Source: Bin87 sp965261195
GTDB taxonomy: Bacteria; Chloroflexota; Dehalococcoidia; Lucifugimonadales; UBA3495
NCBI GenBank assembly: GCA_965261195.1
Contig: OZ253455.1
Span: 62,001 to 126,000, forward strand
Direction of reading: 5' to 3'
DNA length: 64,000 nucleotides
Both the position numbers and the translations under genes were made by a program. Numbering within the stretch: the first letter of the stretch is position 1; the number at the start of each line of letters is the position of its first letter. The notes beneath the pieces are model-generated. The model saw nothing but the letters and a program-made list of their open reading frames with translations. It was not told the origin of the DNA and made no database searches. Positions 1 through 7,962 of the stretch are shown here, piece after piece.

Positions 1-1
1 G

Positions 2-637
2 ATTGCCGACCTGGACAAGGAGCAGGACATCAGGCGACTGGTTCGGGAAACCCTGCACCGGCAGGGCGATATTGGTGTCCTCGTAACCGTGGTCAATAAC
101 CAGCAACTCGGCCACGTCGCCGAACTCGAGGACGAGCAGATCGAGCCGGCCCTGCATCGCAGCTTCCTATCCTCCGTGCATCTGGTCCGAGAAGTAATCC
201 CCCACATGAAACGGTTGCGCGAAGGCCGAATCATCAACCTGTTGCCCCTGTCCGCCCTGGAAGTGTCGCACCGGAACGCCCTCTCATCGGCGACTATGGC
301 TCCAATTCTTGCCTACTTCAAGGGGTTGGCATCCGAACTCGCGGCCTGCAAAATCACCGTCAACAACGTCATCTACGAAGGCGTTAATTCCAAAGAAACC
401 CAGGAAACCCTGCGCCGGCGCGCCGAGTGCGAATTGGGCGAAGATGCCAATGAAGACGCCGCGGCCTTGCTTGCTGATTCGATGCTGCAGGAAACCATCA
501 ACGGCATCCCCATGAAACGCCTGGCCGAACCCCACGAAATCGGCGATATCATCTGCATGATCGCGTCCCAACAAGCGTCCTACCTCACCGGCGCCAACGT
601 GATCGTGGATGGCGGCCTGCACCACGCCTACGCCTGA
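2..637 (+). CDS. SDR-family protein, degenerate active site (5' end outside window)
   Basis: The reading frame is open from the first bases of the window, so the true start lies upstream. The C-terminal half is clearly short-chain dehydrogenase/reductase: an LVTVVNN strand where the family has the NNAG motif, an EGRIINL strand, the helix GLASELA and the C-terminal block YLTGANVIVDGG. Catalytic landmarks are missing. Where the family has YxxxK, about 16 residues before the LASELA helix end, the sequence reads SSATM (nt 284-298), and the usual serine after the IIN strand is replaced by LLPLSA. NNAG reads NNQQ. The fold is certain, but oxidoreductase activity by the classical mechanism is doubtful. 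It may act as a binding or structural SDR homologue. It ends 143 bp before the M24 peptidase on the same strand. Confidence 0.8.
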   Translation: MADLDKEQDIRRLVRETLHRQGDIGVLVTVVNNQQLGHVAELEDEQIEPALHRSFLSSVHLVREVIPHMKRLREGRIINLLPLSALEVSHRNALSSATMAPILAYFKGLASELAACKITVNNVIYEGVNSKETQETLRRRAECELGEDANEDAAALLADSMLQETINGIPMKRLAEPHEIGDIICMIASQQASYLTGANVIVDGGLHHAYA

Positions 638-780
638 CAAGTACCCTCGTGAACGAGAAACCTCGTCAACGCGTTACGTCCGTCAACGGGCAACGTCGTC
701 AGGTGTAGATACCGGCGCCGCGCCGCAGTTTCGTGGCAATCCACTGCATCCGCGCCGCAACTCCGCAAGGTGAACGAACG

Positions 781-1956
781 ATGGCCAACGAAAATATGCT
801 GCGCGACGCCCGTGAGTTCCTGCAGGCCGAATCCATTCCCGGTTGGCTCATCTACGACTATCTCGGCTGCAACCCGGTCCTGAATCAGGTCGCCACCCCG
901 TCCGGCCACGTTACCCGCCCCGTATTTCTGTACGTCCCGGCAGACGGCCCGGCCCGCCTGCTCACCCACCACGTGGATGCCGGCAAATTCGCCGGCGCCG
1001 GCGTGGAAACCGTCGTCTACAGCAGCCGCTCATCCCTGGAAACCGCGCTGCAAGAAACGCTGGCACCTGTCCATCGTGTGGCGATGGAATACTCACCACG
1101 CAACAGCTTGCCGCGCGTCTCTCGTGTCGACGCCGGCACCGTCGAGCTGGTCAGGAGCATGGGGCCGGAGGTCGTATCCTCCGCCGACCTGATGCAGTAT
1201 GCCACCCAGCGTTGGTCCCCCGAACAACTGGCCGGACACCTTCGCGCTGCCGATAGCCTCGGACGCATCGTCAAGCAAGCCTTCGCGTTGATTGGCCAAC
1301 GCCTCTCCCAGCATCCCACCGAGTTCGAGATCGCCGAATTCATCCGCCGCCGGTTCAGCGAGGAGGGTCTCACCACCACCGACGGGCCTATCGTCTCCAC
1401 CAACGCCCATTGCTCCGACCCACACTACGAGCCGGCCCAATCCGGCAGCAGCGTAATCAGCCCCGGCGATTGGGTGCTCATCGACCTCTGGGCCCGGGAA
1501 GACACCCCCGGCAGCGTTTACGCCGACATCACCTGGACCGCCTACGTGGGCGCAACACCACCACAGCGCCACGCCGACGTCTTCTCCATCGTCCTGGGCG
1601 CACGCGACGCCGCCCTGGCCTTCCTCCAGGAACGGCACTCCCTCGGCGATTCGGTGCAGGGCTGGCAGGTTGACGACGTCGCCCGCCGCTACATCTCCGA
1701 CCGCGGCTACGGCGACTACTTTACTCACCGCCTCGGACACAGCATCTACCACACCGTCCACGGCGAGGGCGTGAACCTGGACAACTTTGAAACCCACGAT
1801 ACCCGGCGTATCATCCCCGGCGTGGGTTTCTCCATCGAACCGGGCATCTACCTGCCCGAATTCGGCGTCCGCTCCGAAATCGACGCCTACATGAGCGACG
1901 ATGGCCCGTTTGCCTCTTCGCCGGTCCAGCGCGAAATAGTCCTCATCTCAACCTGA
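781..1956 (+). CDS. M24-family metallopeptidase (Xaa-Pro aminopeptidase/creatinase-like)
   Basis: A 391-residue protein with an N-terminal creatinase-like domain (about 1-160) and a C-terminal pita-bread M24 domain. The five metal ligands of the family are visible in order: Asp in VLIDLWA, Asp in YADITW, His in HRLGHSI, Glu in SIEPGIY and Glu in VRSEIDAY. The family hydrolyses N-terminal X-Pro bonds in peptides or, in creatinase relatives, non-peptide amide bonds; the substrate here is unknown. ATG at 781 is preferred over an in-frame start at 733 because the conserved region begins there and AAGGTG lies about 10 bp upstream. No signal peptide is seen, so it is probably cytoplasmic. Confidence 0.85.
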   Translation: MANENMLRDAREFLQAESIPGWLIYDYLGCNPVLNQVATPSGHVTRPVFLYVPADGPARLLTHHVDAGKFAGAGVETVVYSSRSSLETALQETLAPVHRVAMEYSPRNSLPRVSRVDAGTVELVRSMGPEVVSSADLMQYATQRWSPEQLAGHLRAADSLGRIVKQAFALIGQRLSQHPTEFEIAEFIRRRFSEEGLTTTDGPIVSTNAHCSDPHYEPAQSGSSVISPGDWVLIDLWAREDTPGSVYADITWTAYVGATPPQRHADVFSIVLGARDAALAFLQERHSLGDSVQGWQVDDVARRYISDRGYGDYFTHRLGHSIYHTVHGEGVNLDNFETHDTRRIIPGVGFSIEPGIYLPEFGVRSEIDAYMSDDGPFASSPVQREIVLIST

Positions 1957-2035
1957 CTGGCCGCGCCGGCGTTAGCGCCGCTATCTGCTACAATTGACCA
2001 CAACACCTCTGGAAACAACCCCGAGATTCAGCCAA

Positions 2036-2659
2036 ATGCTCAACGACACCAGCTTGTTGCCTACGATATTTTACGGCGCTCTGCTCCTATTCATATTGGG
2101 AAGCATCGCAGCCTTGTGGATGCGTATGGGCAATGTCCAGCAGGAACTTGGCGGCCTGCAAAGGGCAGTGGCTGATTTGCGGGAAGAATCGCAGACTACC
2201 AGGACTGAATTACGGGAAGGGTTGCAAGCAACCAGAACTGATCTGGCTGATCTGCGGGAAGGATTGCAGGCAACCAGAGCTGATCTCAGAGAAGAATCGC
2301 AAACTATCAGGACTGAATTACGGGAAGAATTGCAGGCAACCAGGGCTGATTTCCGGGAAGGATTGCAGGCAACCAGGGCTGATTTCCGGGAAGGATTGCA
2401 GGCAACCAGGGCTGATTTCCGGGAACAATTGCAAGCAGCCAGGGCTGAATTTCGGGAAGAGTTGCAGGCAACCAGAGTTGATCTCCGGGAAGAATTGCAA
2501 AAATCCATGACTGATTTGCGGGAACAATTACAAACGGAGATGCGTAGCAACCACCGGCAACTGATGCTGGCGCTCCTGAATCACAGCCATGCCGACGATG
2601 GCCGACCGTTCTTTAACTTGCCGCCCGATTTCGCCGCAACTCCTGCCGACGACGCATAA
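2036..2659 (+). CDS. Membrane-anchored coiled-coil protein made of 11-residue repeats
   Basis: A 207-residue protein of no recognised family. Residues about 8-29 form one hydrophobic transmembrane segment (TIFYGALLLFILGSIAALW). From about residue 48 to 171 it consists of eleven copies of an 11-residue repeat with consensus [LF]REELQATRAD, only the second copy being extended by LAD. Eleven-residue (hendecad) periodicity predicts a long, slightly right-handed coiled coil. The short tail (PFFNLPPDF) is unlike the repeats. The ATG at 2036 has a weak GAG upstream; an in-frame TTG at 1994 is the alternative start and has no ribosome binding site. Function unknown; a spacer or scaffold at the membrane is plausible. 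Confidence 0.65.
   Translation: MLNDTSLLPTIFYGALLLFILGSIAALWMRMGNVQQELGGLQRAVADLREESQTTRTELREGLQATRTDLADLREGLQATRADLREESQTIRTELREELQATRADFREGLQATRADFREGLQATRADFREQLQAARAEFREELQATRVDLREELQKSMTDLREQLQTEMRSNHRQLMLALLNHSHADDGRPFFNLPPDFAATPADDA
2177..2548 (+). repeat. 33-bp in-frame tandem repeat, 11 units
   Basis: Eleven tandem units of 33 bp (one with 9 extra bases) lie inside the coiled-coil gene. Units 5 to 7 are almost identical at DNA level (CGGGAAGGATTGCAGGCAAC recurs), which points to recent unit duplication. Outer units have diverged but keep the reading frame. Confidence 0.9.
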
Positions 2660-2687
2660 AGCGCGGGCCGAATCCGTCCTTGTTGCG

Positions 2688-4121
2688 TTACCCCGGGCGG
2701 GTTGTCGGCAACGCACAGGTGAACCGACTGCCCTTCCCCAGCGTACTCTCCGCCGTCAGTGCGCCGCCGTGTGCAACCGCCAGTTGCCGGGCTATCGTCA
2801 AACCCAACCCAGACCCGCCGGTCGCCCGCGACCTCGACGGATCGGTGCGGTAGAACCGGCCGAATATCTGCTCCAAGTCATCCGGAGCGATGCCCGCGCC
2901 AGTGTCGGCAACCGAAATACGCACCGTTGCGTCCCCGGTTCGGACATCCACCAACGCACTGGCCGCCACCGTAACTGTACCGCCCGCTGGCGTATGGACA
3001 ACGGCATTGTCCACCAGATTGCCGATGATCTGAGCAACTCGCGTCGCATCCACCGTAACGTCAGGCAGCCCGTCGGCAATTTCGAGCTCCAGGTTCACGC
3101 CGGCTGCGGCGGCCCGGGGCCGAAACGCTTCCACCGCCGCCGCCAGAATCGGCGACAGCAGGACGGTTTGGAATTCCAGGCTCAACGCGCCCGCCTCAGC
3201 ACGCGCCAGCAGCGCCAGATCATCAACCAGCTGGGACAGGTGCGTCGATTGCTGATGCAGCGTGTCAATCGTGGCTTCGTCTGCCGGCAGCACCCCGTCC
3301 TTGATCGCCTCCAGATACCCCCGAATGTTGGACAGTGGCGTCCGCAATTCGTGGGCAACGTCGGCGGTCATGTGGCGCCGCTGCGCATCGCTCCGTTCCA
3401 GATCTTCCGCCATCGTGTTAAACGCCGTCGCCAATCCCTTCAACTCGGCCGGCCCGCTCACCGGTACGCGCTGCGACAGCTCGCCCCGACCAAATCTCAG
3501 GGCAGTCCGATTCAATTGCGCCAACGGCCCCAGCACCCTGGTCGCCATCACCCCAACAATCACTACTCCGGCCAACCCGGCCGTAAGGCCGCCGACCAAC
3601 AGCGATTTCGTAACGTTCTGCTGCACCAACGCCACCGCCGGCGGAGCAAACGGTTCCTCGGACGGGTCCTTAATCAGCAGATAACCTATCGTATTCCCGC
3701 TGTCATCGCTGATTGCCACCGTCTCAGTCGTGGGTAGGGACAGCCGCGCCGCTGCAACGACATCATCATCATGCCGCCGTTTCCCCCGGCCCGAGTTGGC
3801 CACCACGTTGCCATCGTTGTCCAGAATTATGACCTCACGTCCCAACGCCGGCCCGATCCCCGCCACCGCAGTGTCGAGTCGTTCCCAACTCCGGTGCGAA
3901 TCATGCCAGTTAGCGGCAAAGCGCATCAGTCGGCGTTCCTGGAAATTGCGGTCGATTTCGTCGTGAGAATACAACGCCGCGCGGGTGATAAACCCGCTTA
4001 CGCCACTCGCCAGCGCCAGCGTCACCACCAGAACGACCGCGAATATCAAAACCATCCGCACCCGCAGGCTGCTGAATGGCCGCCGCCAGCCGCCGCTGCT
4101 GACCGGGTCCATCCTAGCCAT
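2688..4121 (-). CDS. Sensor histidine kinase (HAMP, HisKA, HATPase_c)
   Basis: A 477-residue two-component kinase of the BaeS/PhoR-like class. It has a first membrane segment at about 22-43, an extracytoplasmic sensor region to about 170, a second membrane segment at about 175-195 and a HAMP linker. The H-box DVAHELRTPLSN holds the phosphorylated histidine; then come N-box NLVDNAVVHTP, G1 DTGAGI, F-box FGRFYR and G2 GGSGLGL. All catalytic motifs are intact. The start overlaps the 3' end of the response regulator gene by 8 bp, so the two are translationally coupled. The signal sensed is unknown. Co-transcription with a YceI lipoprotein suggests an envelope or periplasmic cue, but this is inference. 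Confidence 0.93.
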   Translation of the reverse strand: MARMDPVSSGGWRRPFSSLRVRMVLIFAVVLVVTLALASGVSGFITRAALYSHDEIDRNFQERRLMRFAANWHDSHRSWERLDTAVAGIGPALGREVIILDNDGNVVANSGRGKRRHDDDVVAAARLSLPTTETVAISDDSGNTIGYLLIKDPSEEPFAPPAVALVQQNVTKSLLVGGLTAGLAGVVIVGVMATRVLGPLAQLNRTALRFGRGELSQRVPVSGPAELKGLATAFNTMAEDLERSDAQRRHMTADVAHELRTPLSNIRGYLEAIKDGVLPADEATIDTLHQQSTHLSQLVDDLALLARAEAGALSLEFQTVLLSPILAAAVEAFRPRAAAAGVNLELEIADGLPDVTVDATRVAQIIGNLVDNAVVHTPAGGTVTVAASALVDVRTGDATVRISVADTGAGIAPDDLEQIFGRFYRTDPSRSRATGGSGLGLTIARQLAVAHGGALTAESTLGKGSRFTCALPTTRPG

Positions 4122-4821
4122 CGCCCAGCCGGTAGCCCACGCCGTAAACCGTGTGAATCACCCGCTTGCCGCCGTTGCCCCGCTCCAGCTTGCGACGCAG
4201 TCCGGAAATGTGAACGTCAACCGTCCGGTCGAACCCGTCATAGTCGTATCCAAAGGTCTGCTCTATAATCTGATCGCGCTCGAAGACTCTTCCCGGCTGC
4301 TTCACAAACATCACCAGCAGGCGAAACTCAGTGGGTGTCAACCGCACCGGCGCCCCGGCCACTTCGACGGAATGTCCCCGCAGGTCAACCGCCAACTCGT
4401 TCCAGCTCAGGTGTCCCGGTTTACCATCGCCATCAACCCTACTGCCATCAACCCGATCCCGGGCCGCCCGGCGCAGTATGGCCCGCACCCGGGCCGCCAC
4501 CTCCCGCGGACTGAATGGCTTCGTTATGTAGTCATCCGCCCCCAGGTCAAACCCGGTGAGGCGGTCGTCCTCTTCGACGCGAGCCGTCAGCATCACAATC
4601 GGCACATCCGACTCGCGGCGCAATGCCTGGCAAACATCCAACCCGCTCATCCCCGGAAGCATCAGGTCCAACAGGATAATATCCGGTGACTCAACGCGCG
4701 CAGTGTTCAGCCCGTCCGTACCGTTGTCAGCGGTCAGGACATGGTGGCCATCCCGGTCCAGATACAGGCGAACCAGTTCACGCGTGTGCGGGTCATCTTC
4801 AACCACCAGGACAGTCGGCAT
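4114..4821 (-). CDS. OmpR/PhoB-family response regulator
   Basis: A 235-residue regulator. The receiver domain (1-120) shows the acidic pair in VVEDD, the phospho-acceptor Asp in DIILLDLMLPG, Thr in IVMLTAR and Lys in YITKPFSP. The C-terminal winged helix (about 140-235) has the OmpR-type signature RLTPTEFRLL and ends HTVYGVGYRLGD. ATG at 4821 is chosen because the receiver begins there (MPTVLVVEDD) with GGGGGT upstream; a TTG at 4857 would add 12 unconserved residues. It is the partner of the histidine kinase that follows. A TTCACA-N5-TTCACA direct repeat about 80 bp upstream of the first gene of the operon (5784-5800) is a candidate site for autoregulation. Confidence 0.95.
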   Translation of the reverse strand: MPTVLVVEDDPHTRELVRLYLDRDGHHVLTADNGTDGLNTARVESPDIILLDLMLPGMSGLDVCQALRRESDVPIVMLTARVEEDDRLTGFDLGADDYITKPFSPREVAARVRAILRRAARDRVDGSRVDGDGKPGHLSWNELAVDLRGHSVEVAGAPVRLTPTEFRLLVMFVKQPGRVFERDQIIEQTFGYDYDGFDRTVDVHISGLRRKLERGNGGKRVIHTVYGVGYRLGDG

Positions 4822-4860
4822 AACGGCAATTACCCCCGGTCGGCGCCCGATAGCCAACCC

Positions 4861-5703
4861 CTATTGGGCGGCCATCGTTCCCACAAAATCAATTTCCAGC
4901 CGGATGGTGTCCTCCACACTGAGCACCACGGCGACGCTCGGCTTGGTCATCCCAAAGTCGTCAAAGGTAAACTCCACGCTCGCCAGTCCCGACACCGCGC
5001 CATCCTCACCGAACTCCGCCATCACATCCCAGGTTACCTCGCGGGTTTGATCCTTGATGGTGAGGTCTCCGGTGATTGTGAATTCGTGGGAGCCGGCCGC
5101 GTCGATCAACGGAACCGGCAACCCGCTGCTGGCAGTTGGCTCAAAGACCACCTCCGGGTAGGTATCCGTCTCCAGCGTCCGGTCGCGCACGTAGCCGTCT
5201 CGCCGGTTGCTGTCTGTGGTCAGCGTACCGGCCTGCACTGCAATACGGCTCTCATCGGCAATCCCGCCGTCAGCGTCAAACACGATGGAACCGGACACAT
5301 CATCAGTAATGCCGGTGGCAACCTTGAACCCAGTTCTGGCCAGCGCCTCCTCAACCTTGAAACGCGCCTCGGTGCCTGCACCCAGACTGAACGCGAACGC
5401 AGACGCCTCTGTCGCCGGCATCGGAGTGTCCGTCGCCGGCGCAACCGATACCGGCGCCGTTGACTCCACCGGAGCTGACGCCGGCGTCGCTATCGTGTCA
5501 GCTGCCACGGGAGCAGCAGCCGGTTCAGTCGCTGCCGCCGCCATCGCGGTTGCTGGCGCCAAAACTGCCGCCGGCGCATCGGTAACCTCCGGAGCGGAAA
5601 CCTGCTCAGCCGCCGGAGACGCGCAGGCCACGGTCACCAGCGCAACCGTGAGCAGACCGAAAACAGCCAGGGGCCAGTTCAGTGGTCGGTGCAGTAAAAT
5701 CAC
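4861..5703 (-). CDS. YceI-family lipoprotein
   Basis: A 280-residue exported protein. The N-terminus has two hydrophobic stretches ending in VTVAC, a plausible lipobox. Residues about 30-105 are a low-complexity Ala/Pro/Thr linker typical of surface lipoproteins. The C-terminal 170 residues form a YceI-like lipocalin barrel: VSGSIVFD, RRDGYVRDRTLETDTYPEVVF (shown only in part by these key positions), FTITGDLTIKDQTREVTW and FTFDDFGMTKP are characteristic strands. YceI proteins bind isoprenoid-type lipids in the periplasm. GTG at 5703 has GGAGA six bases upstream. It is the first gene of an operon with the response regulator (39-bp gap) and kinase. Confidence 0.85.
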   Translation of the reverse strand: MILLHRPLNWPLAVFGLLTVALVTVACASPAAEQVSAPEVTDAPAAVLAPATAMAAAATEPAAAPVAADTIATPASAPVESTAPVSVAPATDTPMPATEASAFAFSLGAGTEARFKVEEALARTGFKVATGITDDVSGSIVFDADGGIADESRIAVQAGTLTTDSNRRDGYVRDRTLETDTYPEVVFEPTASSGLPVPLIDAAGSHEFTITGDLTIKDQTREVTWDVMAEFGEDGAVSGLASVEFTFDDFGMTKPSVAVVLSVEDTIRLEIDFVGTMAAQ

Positions 5704-5723
5704 AATCGGTCTCCATGAATCGG

Positions 5724-5749
5724 GCTGTTACAACAATCTTTGTAACAGC
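5724..5749. promoter_or_regulatory. 26-bp perfect dyad upstream of YceI operon
   Basis: GCTGTTACAA and TTGTAACAGC form a perfect 10-bp inverted repeat around CAATCT, 21 bp upstream of the YceI GTG in the divergent intergenic region. It could be an operator for a dimeric regulator or an mRNA hairpin in the leader. The cognate factor is unknown. Confidence 0.5.
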
Positions 5750-5783
5750 ATAACCCATCGTTCCTCGTATGATATGACCCGAC

Positions 5784-5800
5784 TGTGAAGAGATTGTGAA
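5784..5800 (-). promoter_or_regulatory. PhoP/OmpR-type direct repeat (TTCACA-N5-TTCACA)
   Basis: Read on the minus strand the sequence is TTCACA, ATCTC, TTCACA, a perfect hexamer repeat with 11-bp periodicity. This matches the layout of boxes bound by tandem dimers of OmpR/PhoB-class regulators, such as the Bacillus PhoP box. It lies about 80 bp upstream of an operon encoding such a regulator. That it is the binding site is inference. Confidence 0.45.
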
Positions 5801-5905
5801 GCCATCCACCCGGTTGCCGGTTCCCCTGCCGACGCGTAGAATCGGGCCATCCACCACCGCCGTCGCTACCGATGCAACGCCATCGGATACCGGGAGACCT
5901 TCAAC

Positions 5906-7054
5906 ATGAAATTTGGCCTGGCCTACGAAATGCAGCGTCCCCAGTTGGACGACCACGCCGTTATCGAAGAAACCATCGAGCAAATCTGCCTCGCTGACGA
6001 GATGGGCTTCGACTACGTGTGGTTTGTGGAGCATCACTTCCTCACCACCTTCAGCATGTCCCCCTGTCCCGAAGTAATCTTCGGTGCCCTCAGCCGCCTC
6101 ACCAAGCGCATCCGGTTGGGCTTCGGCGTCGTCATTCTTCCCTACCACCACCCGGTGCGCGTCGCCGAGCGCGTTGCCATGGTCGACCACCTGTCCGGCG
6201 GTCGCGTCGATATGGGCACCGGTCGCAGCGCCGCCTACGAGCAGACTGGCATGGGCATCGACCCGCGCGAAACCCGCGAAATGTGGGAAGAATCCCTGAA
6301 CATGATCCCGAAAATCTGGGAATCCGACTACTTCGAGTGGGCCGGCAAATACTGGAACGTACCGCCACGTCAGGTCTTGCCCAAGCCTTACCAGCAGCCG
6401 CACCCGCCCATCTGGGTAGCCGCCCTCCAACCCGCCACCTACGAGTTGGCCGCCGCAAAGGGCATCGGCGTCATGGCCCTGGGCATCTCCGCGCCCTCTG
6501 TGCTCGCGCCCCACATCTCCGCCTACCGCGAAAACATCAAGAACGCGACTCCCGTCGGCAACGCCGTCAACAACCAGTGGCTCAGTTCCGTATTTGGACT
6601 CTGCGGCGCCGACAACTCATCCACCCGGGAACTCTGCGCCGACTCGTTGAAAGCCTTCTTCGGACCCGGACGTCCCTACGTCCAGGATCAGAAAGACGTG
6701 TACTCCCGCCTGCTGGACCAGTGGGGCGGTGTCCCCGAGCACCTGCAGCAAAACTTCTCCCGTTACATTGAGGTGCAACCGGACGCCGAAGCCGGTGCGG
6801 CCGGCGCCGTGGACTTGTCCGGCGGCACCGCGCTGGCTCAAAAAATCTGGGAGGAATTTGACGCCAACACGCTGGCAGAGCGCGGCGTCATCGTCGCCGG
6901 CGACCCCGAAAGCTGCATCCAGGCCGCCAAACTCCATGAAGCTACCGGCGTTGACCAGCTCCAGTTCCTCATGGCCACCGAAACCGTCGAACACGCCAAG
7001 GTAATGGAATCCATCGAAATGTTCGGCAAACACGTCCTCCCCGCTTTCAAGTAA
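5906..7054 (+). CDS. LLM-class flavin-dependent monooxygenase (1)
   Basis: A 382-residue bacterial luciferase-like monooxygenase with a single TIM-barrel domain. Diagnostic segments are the first strand MKFGLAYEMQ, the DYVWFVEHHF strand, the RIRLGFGVVILPYHHPVRVAE block, DHLSGGRVDMGTGRS and KPYQQPHPPIWVAA. The family uses reduced FMN or F420 to oxygenate small molecules or reduce substrates; the substrate cannot be told from sequence. The GGGAG ribosome binding site precedes ATG at 5906. The gene is transcribed away from the YceI operon. It is one of four LLM proteins in the window; such expansion is a known trait of SAR202-type Chloroflexota and fits oxidation of recalcitrant organics. Confidence 0.92.
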   Translation: MKFGLAYEMQRPQLDDHAVIEETIEQICLADEMGFDYVWFVEHHFLTTFSMSPCPEVIFGALSRLTKRIRLGFGVVILPYHHPVRVAERVAMVDHLSGGRVDMGTGRSAAYEQTGMGIDPRETREMWEESLNMIPKIWESDYFEWAGKYWNVPPRQVLPKPYQQPHPPIWVAALQPATYELAAAKGIGVMALGISAPSVLAPHISAYRENIKNATPVGNAVNNQWLSSVFGLCGADNSSTRELCADSLKAFFGPGRPYVQDQKDVYSRLLDQWGGVPEHLQQNFSRYIEVQPDAEAGAAGAVDLSGGTALAQKIWEEFDANTLAERGVIVAGDPESCIQAAKLHEATGVDQLQFLMATETVEHAKVMESIEMFGKHVLPAFK

Positions 7055-7126
7055 CCCGGCGAACCCGCCAATGTGGTAGCCTGAAAGCCGGTTCCATAAG
7101 CGCGGGCTAACGCCGGAATTCCCACC

Positions 7127-7891
7127 ATGACATCCACTGCACTAGAATTTGACCTACCGCCGGACCACTTGCTGCGGCAGATAATCGACGCCATCGCCGC
7201 CCACCCGGAAGTGCGGGAACCGCTGTTGCGCGTACTGCTCACCGAGGATTTTATGGCCCTGCCAGCCCAGATGAAGCAAGTGCAGGGCCAGTTGGGCGAA
7301 CTGCAAATCAGTTTTGAGGATTTGCGGGAAGAAACCCGTGAGGGTTTCCGCAATGTCCAGGAACAATTCCGCAACGTCCAGGAACAATTCCGCAACGTCC
7401 ACGAACAGTTCCGCACGGTGAACGAACGCCTGGACGACAACACTCGCGCCATCCGGTCACTCGAGGGTTCCGTAGGGCAGTTGCGGGGCGATTCTTACGA
7501 AAATCTATGCGCCAAAGAAGTCGGCGTAATTCTGGACGGATGGCTTGACGGCCCGGTGCTAGCCGACCGTGAGTGGATTAACACTTTACTTCTGAATGCA
7601 CGTCGGAACGACCAGATTAGCCGGAGCGAATATCTGGATGGACTCAGACCAGACATCATCGCCCACGGTATGGCAGCAAACGGCAAACCTGACCGCTACG
7701 CCGTTATCGAAGCATCAATTACCTTCAACCGGGACGACCTGGAAACCGCCGTCCGACGGGCCAGGATAATCGGACGTGTCACCGATACCAGAACCGATGC
7801 TTTTATCGCTACCAGCCACAATTGGCCGGAAGAGATTAACGAAGTTGCCCGGCAATTAGAAGTGACGATTATCCAGCACCAGGCGCCCTGA
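7127..7891 (+). CDS. Coiled-coil protein with PD-(D/E)XK-like C-terminal domain
   Basis: A 254-residue cytoplasmic protein. Residues about 45-120 form a coiled coil with a heptad repeat (EQFRNVQ, EQFRNVQ, EQFRNVH, EQFRTVN) encoded by near-identical 21-bp units. The C-terminal part (about 125-250) resembles the restriction-nuclease-like domain found after coiled coils in DUF3782-type proteins: LRPDIIA supplies the PD acid and YAVIEAS the E-x-x position, followed by DLETAVRRARI. The usual catalytic lysine of ExK is Ser here, so nuclease activity is uncertain. Such proteins are common and poorly understood in cyanobacteria and Chloroflexota. There is no obvious partner gene next to it. Confidence 0.65.
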   Translation: MTSTALEFDLPPDHLLRQIIDAIAAHPEVREPLLRVLLTEDFMALPAQMKQVQGQLGELQISFEDLREETREGFRNVQEQFRNVQEQFRNVHEQFRTVNERLDDNTRAIRSLEGSVGQLRGDSYENLCAKEVGVILDGWLDGPVLADREWINTLLLNARRNDQISRSEYLDGLRPDIIAHGMAANGKPDRYAVIEASITFNRDDLETAVRRARIIGRVTDTRTDAFIATSHNWPEEINEVARQLEVTIIQHQAP

Positions 7892-7962
7892 TAGATGACC
7901 TGAAATTCATGGGGGCGGGTTTGCAGCCCGCCCCTAGCGTTTTGCACCAATCGGGCCAGGGA

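Noticed and set aside
2177..2548. 33-bp repeats as a possible CRISPR array
   Set aside because: Units are contiguous without spacers and encode an 11-residue coiled-coil repeat in frame.
2589..3737. Long plus-strand frame opposite the histidine kinase
   Set aside because: Arg/Gln/His-rich composition typical of the complement of a GC-rich gene; the kinase motifs on the other strand are decisive.
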